A stretch of 7,291 nt of DNA from CAYFVR01 sp046541515 (GTDB taxonomy: Bacteria; Desulfobacterota; Desulfobacteria; Desulfobacterales; Desulfococcaceae). This document shows positions 1-6,672 of the stretch, in pieces. The position numbers were made by a program, and so were the translations under genes. Positions within the stretch are counted from its first letter, which is position 1. Each line of letters opens with the position of its first letter. The stretch is from positions 1-7,291 of the forward strand of contig JBKHDD010000220.1 in the NCBI GenBank assembly GCA_046541515.1, read 5' to 3'. A model generated the notes under the pieces. It was not told the origin of the DNA and made no database searches. It saw only the letters and a program-made list of their open reading frames with translations.

Positions 1-997
1 CGATCTCCCGGCCCTCGGGCGTGCGAAACACGAAATCCCCGAAGCCCAGATGGGTCAGGAAGAATTCGTGAATTTCCTCCATCAGGCCGGGGCCGTTTTT
101 GTCCAGAAAGGCGGCGGGAATTTTGCCGGCGGCTTCCCGGTTTTCGGGTTGAGAGCTGAGCATCAGGAGCGGCAGGTCGGGAATTTCTTTCCGCGCCCGC
201 CGCAGCAGGTGAAAGCCGGCATCCGGGTCGCGGGTTTCGCCCCGGGGAAACCGGGCGTCGGAGATGATGCCGAAGAGGTAGTCTCGGTATTTTTCGTAAA
301 GCCGTTCGGCCTCTTCGTAGGTTTCGGCCATGAGGATTTTGGGCCGGGCCCGCATGGTGAGAAGGCGGTGCTCCTCGTTGAGGCCGGCCTTGAGCACGGC
401 TTGGGTCTGCTGAACGATTTCCTTGTACAAAAGCGGCAAAATGGCCGAGCTGTAAACCGCGGAATCTTCCACGAAGATCAACACCCGCACCATGGCCCGG
501 CGGGTGTCCCGGTCCACGTTGCGGGCGTCTTCCACATGCTTGACCAGGGCCAGAAGCAGATCGGAATTTCCCGTCCAGACGAACAGCCGGTCGATGTGGG
601 GATAGTCGCCCCGCTCTTCAAAAAGGCGGAGGGTCCTTGGGCTGTGGGCCAGCAGAATCACCGGCAGGTCCGGCCGCTTCTCCTTGATCGCCGCGCTCAG
701 CGCCCGGGCGTCCGTCTCCCCCAGAAAGGGCATGGTGACGACGAGGTCGAACGCCTTTTCCTCAATCCGCTCCAGGGCTTCCCGGGCCGAGGACGTTCGG
801 GTGACCCGGGGGGGAAGACTCAGGTTGAGTCCGCTGTATTCGTTGATAATTCGGGACGCGAGGCTGCCGTCCTCCTCCAGGATGAAGGCGTCGTAGGGAC
901 TGGAAACCAGAAGAATTTCCCGCACCTTCTGGGCCATCAGCTCGTGGAACACCTTGAACTGGGCGTGAAACTCCGCGGTCACGCGGGATGAATTCAT
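1..997 (-). CDS. Partial double-receiver head of a PEP synthase/PPDK-like protein (C-terminus off the left edge)
   Basis: The reading frame is open from ATG (995-997, minus) through 332 full codons to the window edge, so the C-terminal part is missing. Two receiver-like folds are visible. The first (about residues 27-155, REILLVSSPYDAFILEEDG onward) is a pseudo-receiver: where a phosphoacceptor Asp is expected it reads FDLVVTMP. The second (about 170-315) has receiver landmarks: acidic E177-D178 in FVEDS, D247 in GIISDARFP as likely phosphoacceptor, S281/S282 in MLSSQ, and K300 in FLDKN. Family knowledge: this head, with its HLGFGDFVFR exit sequence, is found in deltaproteobacterial proteins that continue into a PEP/pyruvate-binding domain. 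That domain lies outside the window, so the enzymatic part is inference. GGAGG sits about 12 bases before the ATG, with GGGG closer. The upstream frame is open to a stop at 1076-1078, but nothing there looks coding. The gene is divergent from the AIM24 gene. Confidence 0.8.
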   Translation of the reverse strand, partial: MNSSRVTAEFHAQFKVFHELMAQKVREILLVSSPYDAFILEEDGSLASRIINEYSGLNLSLPPRVTRTSSAREALERIEEKAFDLVVTMPFLGETDARALSAAIKEKRPDLPVILLAHSPRTLRLFEERGDYPHIDRLFVWTGNSDLLLALVKHVEDARNVDRDTRRAMVRVLIFVEDSAVYSSAILPLLYKEIVQQTQAVLKAGLNEEHRLLTMRARPKILMAETYEEAERLYEKYRDYLFGIISDARFPRGETRDPDAGFHLLRRARKEIPDLPLLMLSSQPENREAAGKIPAAFLDKNGPGLMEEIHEFFLTHLGFGDFVFRTPEGREI

Positions 998-1103
998 CTT
1001 TCCCCAATCCCTCCGCCAAAATCCATCGATGGGCGAGCCGTCCGGATTCCCGGAGGATTCTCCGGCCCCCAGAGATCAAAAACCCTCGCGAAATCGGCAT
1101 TTA

Positions 1104-1132
1104 CTAGTATCCCGGGGCGAGAACAGTGTCAA
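1104..1132 (-). promoter_or_regulatory. Candidate sigma-70 promoter for the minus-strand receiver gene
   Basis: On the minus strand a perfect TTGACA lies at 1132-1127. After a 17-base spacer comes TACTAG (1109-1104), a weak -10 with T, A and the fifth-position A matching. GATACT overlaps it but is too close for a normal spacer. Transcription would begin near 1097 and leave a leader of about 100 bases. The -35 is clear and the -10 uncertain. Confidence 0.45.
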
Positions 1133-1188
1133 GCCAACCAGGCGCCCAAAAGCCCTGTGAGTCAAGTTATGACCCATTTCCTTTTCCC

Positions 1189-1217
1189 TTGACACCCTTA
1201 CCCATTCTCCATAGGTT
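1189..1217 (+). promoter_or_regulatory. Candidate sigma-70 promoter for the GYF_2-AIM24 gene
   Basis: A perfect TTGACA (1189-1194) is followed after exactly 17 bases by TAGGTT (1212-1217). TAGGTT matches TATAAT at the three most important positions (1, 2 and 6). The predicted start near 1224 gives a 5-prime leader of roughly 74 bases that carries the two hairpins at 1245-1278. The -35 hexamer also forms part of an inverted repeat with GTCAAG at 1161-1166. Confidence 0.5.
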
Positions 1218-1244
1218 GGTCGCGGAATCGACCACGAAACGCAC

Positions 1245-1278
1245 CGGGCGAAAACGCCCGCAAACCCGCCTTCGGCGG
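1245..1278 (+). promoter_or_regulatory. Two tandem hairpins in the leader of the AIM24 gene
   Basis: The first hairpin is CGGGCG (1245-1250), an AAAA loop, then CGCCCG (1255-1260): a perfect 6-bp stem. The second is CCGCC (1266-1270), a TTC loop, then GGCGG (1274-1278): a 5-bp stem. The second ends 7 bases before the AAGGAG ribosome binding site (1286-1291). No T-run follows, so these are not typical terminators. They may stabilise the leader or modulate initiation; that role is inference. Confidence 0.5.
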
Positions 1279-1297
1279 CAGGCCCAAGGAGTTGAAC

Positions 1298-2329
1298 ATG
1301 GCCCAATGGTATCTCAGCTATGGCGGCGAACAAACCGGTCCGTTCGAGGAACAGCAAGCCAAGTTTAAAGTGGATATGAACGGGTCCAACGGATTTGCCT
1401 GGCGGGAGGGCATGGCCGACTGGCTGCCCATCGCCCAGGTTCCCGAGCTGTCGGGTTCTCCCGCCCCCGGCGGCGGACCGGCGGCGCCCCCGCCGCCCAA
1501 ATCGGGACCGCCCACCCAATCCGGCGGCCCCACCACCAGCGCCGATGAAATCGACTACAAAATCTTCGGCGCGGAAATGCAGTTCGTTGAAGTGGAGCTG
1601 GACCCGGGCGAAAGCGCCGTCGCCGAGGCCGGGGCCATGATGTACAAGGCCCAAGATATCGAAATGAAAACCATCTTCGGCGACGGTTCCGGCCAGGAGG
1701 GCGGCTTTATGAACCGGCTGCTGGGGGCGGGAAAGCGACTGCTCACCGGCGAAAGTCTTTTTATGACGGTCTTCACCCACAACGGTTCCGGCAAGGCCCA
1801 CGTGGCCTTCGGCGCGCCCTTCCCCGGCAACATCATCCCGGTTTCCCTGGCCGACGTGGGCGGTTCCCTGATCTGCCAGAAGGACAGCTTTCTGTGCGCG
1901 GCAAAGGGCGTTCAGGTGGGCATCTACCTCCAGCGAAAAATCCTGACCGGCCTGTTCGGCGGCGAGGGTTTCATCATGCAGAAGCTGGACGGCGACGGCA
2001 TGGTGTTCATGCACGCCGGCGGCACCGTGGTGGAACGGGTGCTGGAGGCTGGGGAAACCCTGCACGTGGACACCGGCTGCGTGGCCGCCTTCGAGCCGAG
2101 CATCAACTTCGACATTCAGCAGGCCGGCGGCATCAAAACCTCGCTGTTCGGCGGCGAAGGTCTCTTTTTCGCCCGCCTTCAGGGACCGGGCAGGGTCTGG
2201 ATGCAATCCCTGCCCTTCTCCCGACTGGCCGGCCGCATGCTCCAGGCCGCGCCCCAGCGGGGCGGCAGCAAGGGCGAAGGCTCGGTACTCGGCGGCCTGG
2301 GCGGTTTGCTGAACGGCGACAACCGCTGA
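1298..2329 (+). CDS. GYF_2 domain-AIM24 (TIGR00266 family) fusion protein
   Basis: A 343-residue protein. Residues 3-50 form a GYF_2-type domain (WYLSYGGEQTGPF, then FAWREGMADWLPIAQVPEL), a fold usually linked to binding short proline-rich peptides. Residues 53-80 are a Pro/Gly-rich linker. Residues 84 to about 310 are an AIM24/TIGR00266 beta-rich domain, with EIDYKIFGAEMQFVEVEL at its start, the EAGAMMY motif, and repeated LFGGEG segments (219-224 and 283-288). The tail is Gly-rich (322-340). There is no signal peptide and no membrane segment, so it is probably cytoplasmic. Start choice: ATG 1298 has AAGGAG 6 bases upstream; an in-frame TTG at 1292 overlaps that site and is unlikely. The AIM24 family is widespread in bacteria and its biochemical role is not established. 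The gene has its own candidate promoter, stands alone, and has no clear terminator after it. Confidence 0.92.
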   Translation: MAQWYLSYGGEQTGPFEEQQAKFKVDMNGSNGFAWREGMADWLPIAQVPELSGSPAPGGGPAAPPPPKSGPPTQSGGPTTSADEIDYKIFGAEMQFVEVELDPGESAVAEAGAMMYKAQDIEMKTIFGDGSGQEGGFMNRLLGAGKRLLTGESLFMTVFTHNGSGKAHVAFGAPFPGNIIPVSLADVGGSLICQKDSFLCAAKGVQVGIYLQRKILTGLFGGEGFIMQKLDGDGMVFMHAGGTVVERVLEAGETLHVDTGCVAAFEPSINFDIQQAGGIKTSLFGGEGLFFARLQGPGRVWMQSLPFSRLAGRMLQAAPQRGGSKGEGSVLGGLGGLLNGDNR

Positions 2330-2384
2330 ATCCCAAACCGTTTCGCCCAGGAGTTTTCGATCAACCACAGGACGGAATCGAACA

Positions 2385-2405
2385 GGGGCGTATGCGACAT
2401 GCCCC
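2385..2405. repeat. Inverted repeat, GGGGC / GCCCC arms
   Basis: GGGGC at 2385-2389 pairs with GCCCC at 2401-2405. The stem can be extended inward by one G-T and one T-A pair, leaving a loop of about 7 bases. It has no T-run on either side. It could be part of the leader of the downstream operon or a structured intergenic element. Confidence 0.4.
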
Positions 2406-2441
2406 CGCAGTCTATCGGTTTCTTTTGACGTCTCGGTTCCA

Positions 2442-2458
2442 CCGAATCGCCCATTCGG
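2442..2458. repeat. Inverted repeat CCGAAT / ATTCGG
   Basis: Perfect 6-bp arms (2442-2447 and 2453-2458) flank a 5-base loop, CGCCC. No T-run follows on either strand, so it is not a standard terminator. It could be a protein-binding palindrome or a small RNA hairpin. It lies 37 bases after the GGGGC/GCCCC repeat. Confidence 0.4.
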
Positions 2459-2729
2459 ATACGGCGATGCGACCGGTTTGCGGCGAATGCTCCGGAATTG
2501 GGCGAGAGGGCGTCCTCCCCCGACGCATTGGCCTTGCATGGAAAAATGCTTTCCGCCCGGAGTGCCCGCGAGAGGGCGCGGCGCCCCGAGGCAGGGCCGG
2601 CATTTCTCGTTGTCGGGCGCGATTCCGGACGCCGCAAATCCTCCGGACAACGCCCCCCCGACGGGCTTGTCGCGTTCGCCCGTCGTCTTCCCCCCCCTTT
2701 ATGAAGCAAGGAAGAAAGGAAAACCAAAC

Positions 2730-3287
2730 ATGCGACGCAGGATGGCGGTGCTGTTTCCACTAATCGGATTGCTCTGCACGGCGATTCCCGCGATGGCCGG
2801 CTTGTCCGAGGACTACCAGGAACTGGTCCAGACCCGACAGGAACTGGAACAAGAACGGCGAAACTACGAATCGCGACTGGAGGCGATGGGCAAACAAATC
2901 CGCACCCTGAACATGGTATTTTTTCAATGCGCCACCCTGAAGGAAAAAGACTTCTGGGAGGCCCGGATCAACGAGGCCAACGCCGCCAAGAACGAACTGG
3001 AAGTGGAGCGGAAAGCCCTGGCCAAAATCCGCAAGGAAATCGACGCCGCCCGCCGGGACCTGGAGGCGCGGCGTCGGGAGATCGAGGCCAGCCACCTCCG
3101 CAAAGGGCCGGGCACCCCCTATGAGACGGAATTCCGGGACTATATGGCCGCGTTGCAGTCCGATTACTTCTCGCCGCTTCGGAATCGGCTTTTCGACGGA
3201 TACGAGGCCTACGGAAAAGAGGTGCAGGCCTACATTGACCTGCTGAAGGACTCGGTCGGCCGCTGCATGAACCGGAAACCCGACTGA
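2730..3287 (+). CDS. Secreted coiled-coil protein of unknown function, upstream of the MCP
   Basis: 185 residues; I do not recognise a family. Residues 1-23 are a clear Sec signal peptide: MRRRMAV basic start, hydrophobic core FPLIGLLCTAI, and an AMA cleavage motif before G24. The mature protein should be periplasmic. Residues about 27-124 are highly charged and helical with coiled-coil character (QTRQELEQERRNYESRLEAM, then KALAKIRKEIDAARRDLEAR). The C-terminal 60 residues are richer in aromatics (FRDYMAALQSDYFSPL) and look like a short folded helix bundle. C67 and C179 could form a disulfide. C16 lies in GLLC, a poor lipobox, so lipidation is unlikely. Start choice: ATG 2730 begins the signal peptide and follows AGGA by 9 bases; the frame is open further upstream to 2478 but that part is not protein-like. 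Its stop lies 17 bases before the MCP start, so co-transcription is likely. A periplasmic helper or ligand-sensing partner of the MCP is only a hypothesis. Confidence 0.85.
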   Translation: MRRRMAVLFPLIGLLCTAIPAMAGLSEDYQELVQTRQELEQERRNYESRLEAMGKQIRTLNMVFFQCATLKEKDFWEARINEANAAKNELEVERKALAKIRKEIDAARRDLEARRREIEASHLRKGPGTPYETEFRDYMAALQSDYFSPLRNRLFDGYEAYGKEVQAYIDLLKDSVGRCMNRKPD

Positions 3288-3304
3288 TCGCGGCGGAGGA
3301 CGGC

Positions 3305-5209
3305 GTGAAAGGCGTGGGCGGGCTGTTCAAAACCAATATCACCCGAAAGCTCGCGGTGATCAACCTGCTGTTCTGCGCCGTTTTCCTGCTCGTCACCGTT
3401 CTCAGTTTCGTTTCCCTCCACCGGGTTCGGACCACATTGGCCACCGCCTTTCAGTCTCAGGTGGACCGGGTGATGACCAATGGCCGACTGGGTCGGGAGT
3501 TGGCACGCGTGGTGGGCGACGCCAACCTGGTGGTCAGCGCCTTTTACGGCCGATCGGAATTTTTGCGGGACCGGGGGGAAGCGCTTCTTTCTCGTGCCCG
3601 CCAATTGAGCGAAAAATCCGGAACCGACGCCCTTTCGGAAATCTTGGCCGGCTACGCCGCCGCCATCGACCGCGTCCTGGCCCACTGCCGAACCGTCAAT
3701 GCCCTCCGCCGGGAGATGGACGACAACCATCAAACCATGATCTCCCGAATCGAAGCCCTCAAGGAAGCCATTTCCCGCAAAATCATGGACCGGATCATGG
3801 CCGGCGAGGATGCTTCGGCCCTGGAGCACCTGCCGCTCATGGCCGCCGACTACGGCCGGACCGCCTATCAAGTGGCCGTCGCCTTCAACCGGCGGGGACT
3901 GGATTTTTTCGAACAACCCCCCCCGGAAACCGACCACCCGCTCCTCTCCCCGCTGGGACAATTGGAACTGGCGCTCAAAGCCTTGGAAATGCCCGATGCC
4001 GAAATCGCCGGCTTCGGGACGGAACTGCGAGGACAGGTCGATCGCTACCGAGCGACGATCGCGCGGTTCCACGCGGCGGCCGGGGCCCTGGCCGAAGAGG
4101 CCGACCGGATGGAGGAGGCCAAGGAAACCGCCCTGTCCGCCATGGCGGAGAGCGACGAATCCGTTCGTGAAACGACTCGTCAGGCGGGTCTCGAACTGGA
4201 AAGGACCATCGACCTCGCCGGCGCGATCGGCTTCGCCATGGTGGCGATCATCCTTCCCATTCTGGGGATGGCCCTTCTTCTCAACCGATCCATCAACCGT
4301 TCCCTCCGCCGGGTTATTCGAGGTCTCCAGACCGCCGTCCGCGACACCTCCCTCGACGCCGACCAGGTATCCGCCGCCAGTCGCGCCCTCTCCGAAGGGG
4401 TCGCCGCCCTGGCCGGCTCCTTGGAGGAAACCGCCGCCTCCCTGGAAGAAATGGAGGCGGCCACCCGAAACAACGCCGATCACGCCGTTTCCGCCGACGC
4501 CATCGTGAACCGTTCCGCCCACGAAATCCGTCGGGCGGCGGAGGCCATGCGGGGATTGACGGCCTTCGTGAAGGAAATTGCCCTGTCCAGCGAAAAGAGC
4601 CGAAAAATCATTCGGATCATCGACGACATCGCGTTTCAGACCAATCTCTTGGCCCTAAACGCGGCGGTGGAGGCGGCCCGGGCCGGAGAGGCCGGGGCCG
4701 GATTCGGCGTGGTGGCCCAGGAAGTCCGGAATCTGGCCCAGCGGACCGCTTCGGCCGCCCGGGACACCGCCGCCTTGCTGGAGGATACGGTCCAGAAAGT
4801 TCAGGACGGCTCCGCCCGGTTTGGGGAGACCACCACGGCCTTCGACGTGATTCAGGAACAGGGGGAAAGTATCCGCGCGCTGATGGGGGAAATCGCCGGC
4901 GCCTCGGACCAGCAGGCCCGGGGCATCCACGAAATCAACCAGGTGATGGACGAAATGGACGGCCTGGTCCATCGCAACGCGGAAAACGCCAAGGACCTGG
5001 CCGACACCGCCGACCGAATGACCGTGCAGGCCGACCACGTCGACGCGGTGGTGGCCTCCCTTGCCCGGCTGGTGGGAAAGGACTTGGAAGACGAAAACCG
5101 CCCGCCCGCCGGCGGTCTCCGCGACGGCGCCAACGCGGAATCCGCTTCCACCGCCCTCCCCGCCTTCTCTTCGCCAACCGGCCCGGCCAAACGGTCCAAA
5201 TCGAGTTGA
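3305..5209 (+). CDS. Transmembrane methyl-accepting chemotaxis protein
   Basis: 634 residues, complete. TM1 is at about 16-38. A large, mostly helical periplasmic domain spans about 39-303, the size of a double four-helix-bundle (HBM-like) sensor; its ligand is unknown. TM2 is at about 304-326. It is followed by a short HAMP-like segment (NRSINRSLRRVIRGL, where HAMP usually has Pro) and a cytoplasmic coiled coil. Methylation-region glutamates lie in GSLEETAASLEEM (371-383). The signalling hairpin tip is canonical: DIAFQTNLLALNAAVEAARA (441-460), then GEAGAGFGVVAQEVRNLAQR (461-480). It should cluster at the inner membrane, bind CheW/CheA and signal to a flagellar or other output. The C-terminal tail (591-634) is low-complexity and lacks an NWETF-type CheR/CheB tether. 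Start is GTG 3305, with GGAGG 5 bases upstream; GTG 3314 is too far from it. It follows the secreted coiled-coil gene by 17 bases. Confidence 0.95.
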   Translation: MKGVGGLFKTNITRKLAVINLLFCAVFLLVTVLSFVSLHRVRTTLATAFQSQVDRVMTNGRLGRELARVVGDANLVVSAFYGRSEFLRDRGEALLSRARQLSEKSGTDALSEILAGYAAAIDRVLAHCRTVNALRREMDDNHQTMISRIEALKEAISRKIMDRIMAGEDASALEHLPLMAADYGRTAYQVAVAFNRRGLDFFEQPPPETDHPLLSPLGQLELALKALEMPDAEIAGFGTELRGQVDRYRATIARFHAAAGALAEEADRMEEAKETALSAMAESDESVRETTRQAGLELERTIDLAGAIGFAMVAIILPILGMALLLNRSINRSLRRVIRGLQTAVRDTSLDADQVSAASRALSEGVAALAGSLEETAASLEEMEAATRNNADHAVSADAIVNRSAHEIRRAAEAMRGLTAFVKEIALSSEKSRKIIRIIDDIAFQTNLLALNAAVEAARAGEAGAGFGVVAQEVRNLAQRTASAARDTAALLEDTVQKVQDGSARFGETTTAFDVIQEQGESIRALMGEIAGASDQQARGIHEINQVMDEMDGLVHRNAENAKDLADTADRMTVQADHVDAVVASLARLVGKDLEDENRPPAGGLRDGANAESASTALPAFSSPTGPAKRSKSS

Positions 5210-5301
5210 TGCGTCCTTGTGACGTTCCGTTCCATCCAAACTCGAACACAACCCTATGAATCTACAAGCAATTTGAAGGGGCATCGAATTGGCCCCAGGA
5301 A

Positions 5302-5747
5302 ATGGGGGCCACCTGCGGCCAGGATTATGATCTCATCGTCAAGTGGATGGCCGCCGCCCTGAAAGGCCAAACGTTAAAGGTGTTTGGACCGGAGATCGGG
5401 CGAATTCAGGAGGTTTTCGGCTTCGAACCCCCGTGGACATCCCCATTCACGCGGGCCGGGTGGATCTGACGTTGCGGGATGATGTGGACGACCTCTACCT
5501 TTGCCGCTGTATGGGCCGGAAACCGGGGCGGTTCGCGCGAAAATCGTGGAGCGAATCATCCGCCTCGAAACCGAACTCTGCAAAGCCCAAAAAATCTCCT
5601 CCGCCCTGCTGGCGGCGACGCCGGTTGCGTTCAACAAGCTGATCGACAAGGATCGCATCGAAGCGTTGTGGGAGGAGATTGAAATGCTGAATGTTTTGGA
5701 AGTCGCAAAAGAACAAGGCATCACAGGAAGGAATTGAAATGGCCCGC
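5302..5747 (+). pseudogene. Rpn-family (PD-(D/E)XK) nuclease/putative transposase remnant, internally deleted and frameshifted
   Basis: Protein-like segments follow one another in three frames. From 5302: YDLIVKWMAAALKGQTLKVF, then GRIQEVFGFEP. After a frameshift in the C5 tract at 5428-5432 comes VDIPIHAGRVDLTLRDDVDD, then LY. At about 5498-5503 the frame jumps to LPLYGPETGAVRAKIVERII, continuing to KLIDKDRIEALWEEIEMLNV and LEVAKEQGI. A further shift near 5720 gives QEGIEMAR. From knowledge of Rpn/PD-(D/E)XK transposase-like proteins, the Asp of the GRVDL strand should be followed by an LYHxEEQ strand and roughly a hundred residues before LPLYG. That block is missing, including the expected E-x-Q, so no nuclease activity is expected. 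Intact relatives are around 300 residues. The family call rests on recognised motifs, not a search. There is no good ribosome binding site before ATG 5302. Confidence 0.65.
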
Positions 5748-5749
5748 TC

Positions 5750-6672
5750 ACGTTGCACGGCGCCTTGCGCGACCACCGGATTCGGAAACTGCTCCGACGC
5801 TCGCCGTAAACCGGCGCCGCGCCGAACCTTCCGGACGAAGACCGCATCCTCGCCATTTCTTCGGACGAATCGAGCCGACATTACCCGCTTTCCATCCCCG
5901 CCAACCGGGGCAAGGACCGAAACCTGTGGAGGGTCTTTCTGGTTCTGCGGGACGCGACGCGCCCAAAGAAGATGGAACGGCGGAAAAGCGAGTTCATCAT
6001 GGCCGCCTCCCACGAGCTTCGCGCGCCGGTCGCCGGCCTGGGGATGAGCGTCGATCCGCCACTTGCACAAGTCGCCCCACCTTGGCGGAAAAGGACCGGG
6101 AGCTGATAGAGACCGCCCACGAGGAAGTTCGCCGGATGAAGGCGCTGTTCGGCGACCCGTTGGATATATCCAAAATCGAAGCGGGACGAATCGACCTGAA
6201 ATTCGACCGGACGCCGGTCGCGACGCTGTTCGAACACGCCCGCTCCGCGCTTCAGCGGCAGCTGGACCCGAAGTGAATCCGTTTGACCGCGGACGCCGGC
6301 GCCGATCTCCCCCCCGTTCGCGCCGACGCCAACAAGGTCGCCTGGGTTTTGACCAACCGAATTTCCAACGCTTCGCGCTATGTCGAGGAAGGCGGACACA
6401 TCCGGCTTGCCGCCAAGGCCGCCGGCCCCAACGTCCATTTTTCGGTGACCGACGACGGCCCCGGCATTCCGGCGGAATACCAGACCCGCATCTTCCAGAG
6501 ATTCGTTCAGGTCCGGGGGCGTCCGGGCGGCACGGGATTGGGGCTTGCGATCTGCCAGGAAATCGTCCGGGCCCACGGCGGAACCATCTGGGTCGAATCC
6601 CGGCCCGGCGAAGGCGGCGCGTTCACTGTTGCCCTTCCCAAACCGTCGGAAGAAAAGGAGAAAGGGGCATGA
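5750..6672 (+). pseudogene. Headless, broken sensor histidine kinase (PAS end, HisKA, HATPase_c)
   Basis: Order of remnants: a PAS-like end in frame 2 (DEDRILAISSDESSRHYPLS, then LWRVFLVLRD), the HisKA H-box (RRKSEFIMAASHELRAPVAG, phospho-His codon 6011-6013), then after two frameshifts (about 6057-6062 and at the C4 tract 6075-6078) TLAEKDRELIETAHEEVRRM and ISKIEAGRIDL. HATPase_c follows in the same frame: N-box region NKVAWVLTNRISNASRYV, G1 DDGPGIP, F-box RIFQRFVQV, G2 GGTGLGLAI. Lesions are TAA at 5807-5809, the two frameshifts, and TGA at 6274-6276 where a Gly or similar codon is likely (QLDPK stop IRLTAD). Several core positions look changed: SHELRTP to SHELRAP, and NLISNAL to NRISNAS. 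No membrane or sensor N-terminus remains; the upstream side abuts the Rpn remnant. KinB-like class by style. The kinase cannot be made as one protein. Confidence 0.85.

Larger units (their letters stand above)
2330..2729. other. Gene-poor intergenic stretch of about 400 bases
   Basis: No reading frame here has a ribosome binding site plus recognisable protein content. The long frames crossing it on both strands are overhangs from neighbouring frames. It holds two inverted repeats (2385-2405 and 2442-2458), two runs of seven C (2653-2659 and 2691-2697), and the ribosome binding site of the next gene at its end. I find no convincing sigma-70 promoter or terminator, although the operon starting at 2730 should be transcribed from here. 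Confidence 0.6.

Noticed and set aside
50..991. Plus-strand open frame of 313 codons
   Set aside because: It is antisense to the receiver gene, whose minus-strand frame has recognisable receiver motifs; the plus translation is compositionally biased.
1076..2650. Long minus-strand open frame (524 codons) antisense to the AIM24 gene
   Set aside because: It mirrors the codon bias of the plus-strand gene, has no domain-like sequence or ribosome binding site, and the sense frame is clearly AIM24.
2667..2703. Possible promoter (TTGTCG ... TTTATG) before the coiled-coil gene
   Set aside because: The spacer is about 25 bases and both hexamers are weak.
2478..2729. N-terminal extension of the coiled-coil protein from ATG 2478
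   Set aside because: The extension is Pro/Arg-rich, while ATG 2730 starts a textbook signal peptide with an AGGA site upstream.
3230..4522. Minus-strand open frame of 430 codons
   Set aside because: Antisense shadow of the MCP, rich in Gly and without motifs.
5210..5301. Terminator after the MCP, or small ORF at ATG 5256
   Set aside because: There is no stem followed by T residues, and the ORF stops after six codons.
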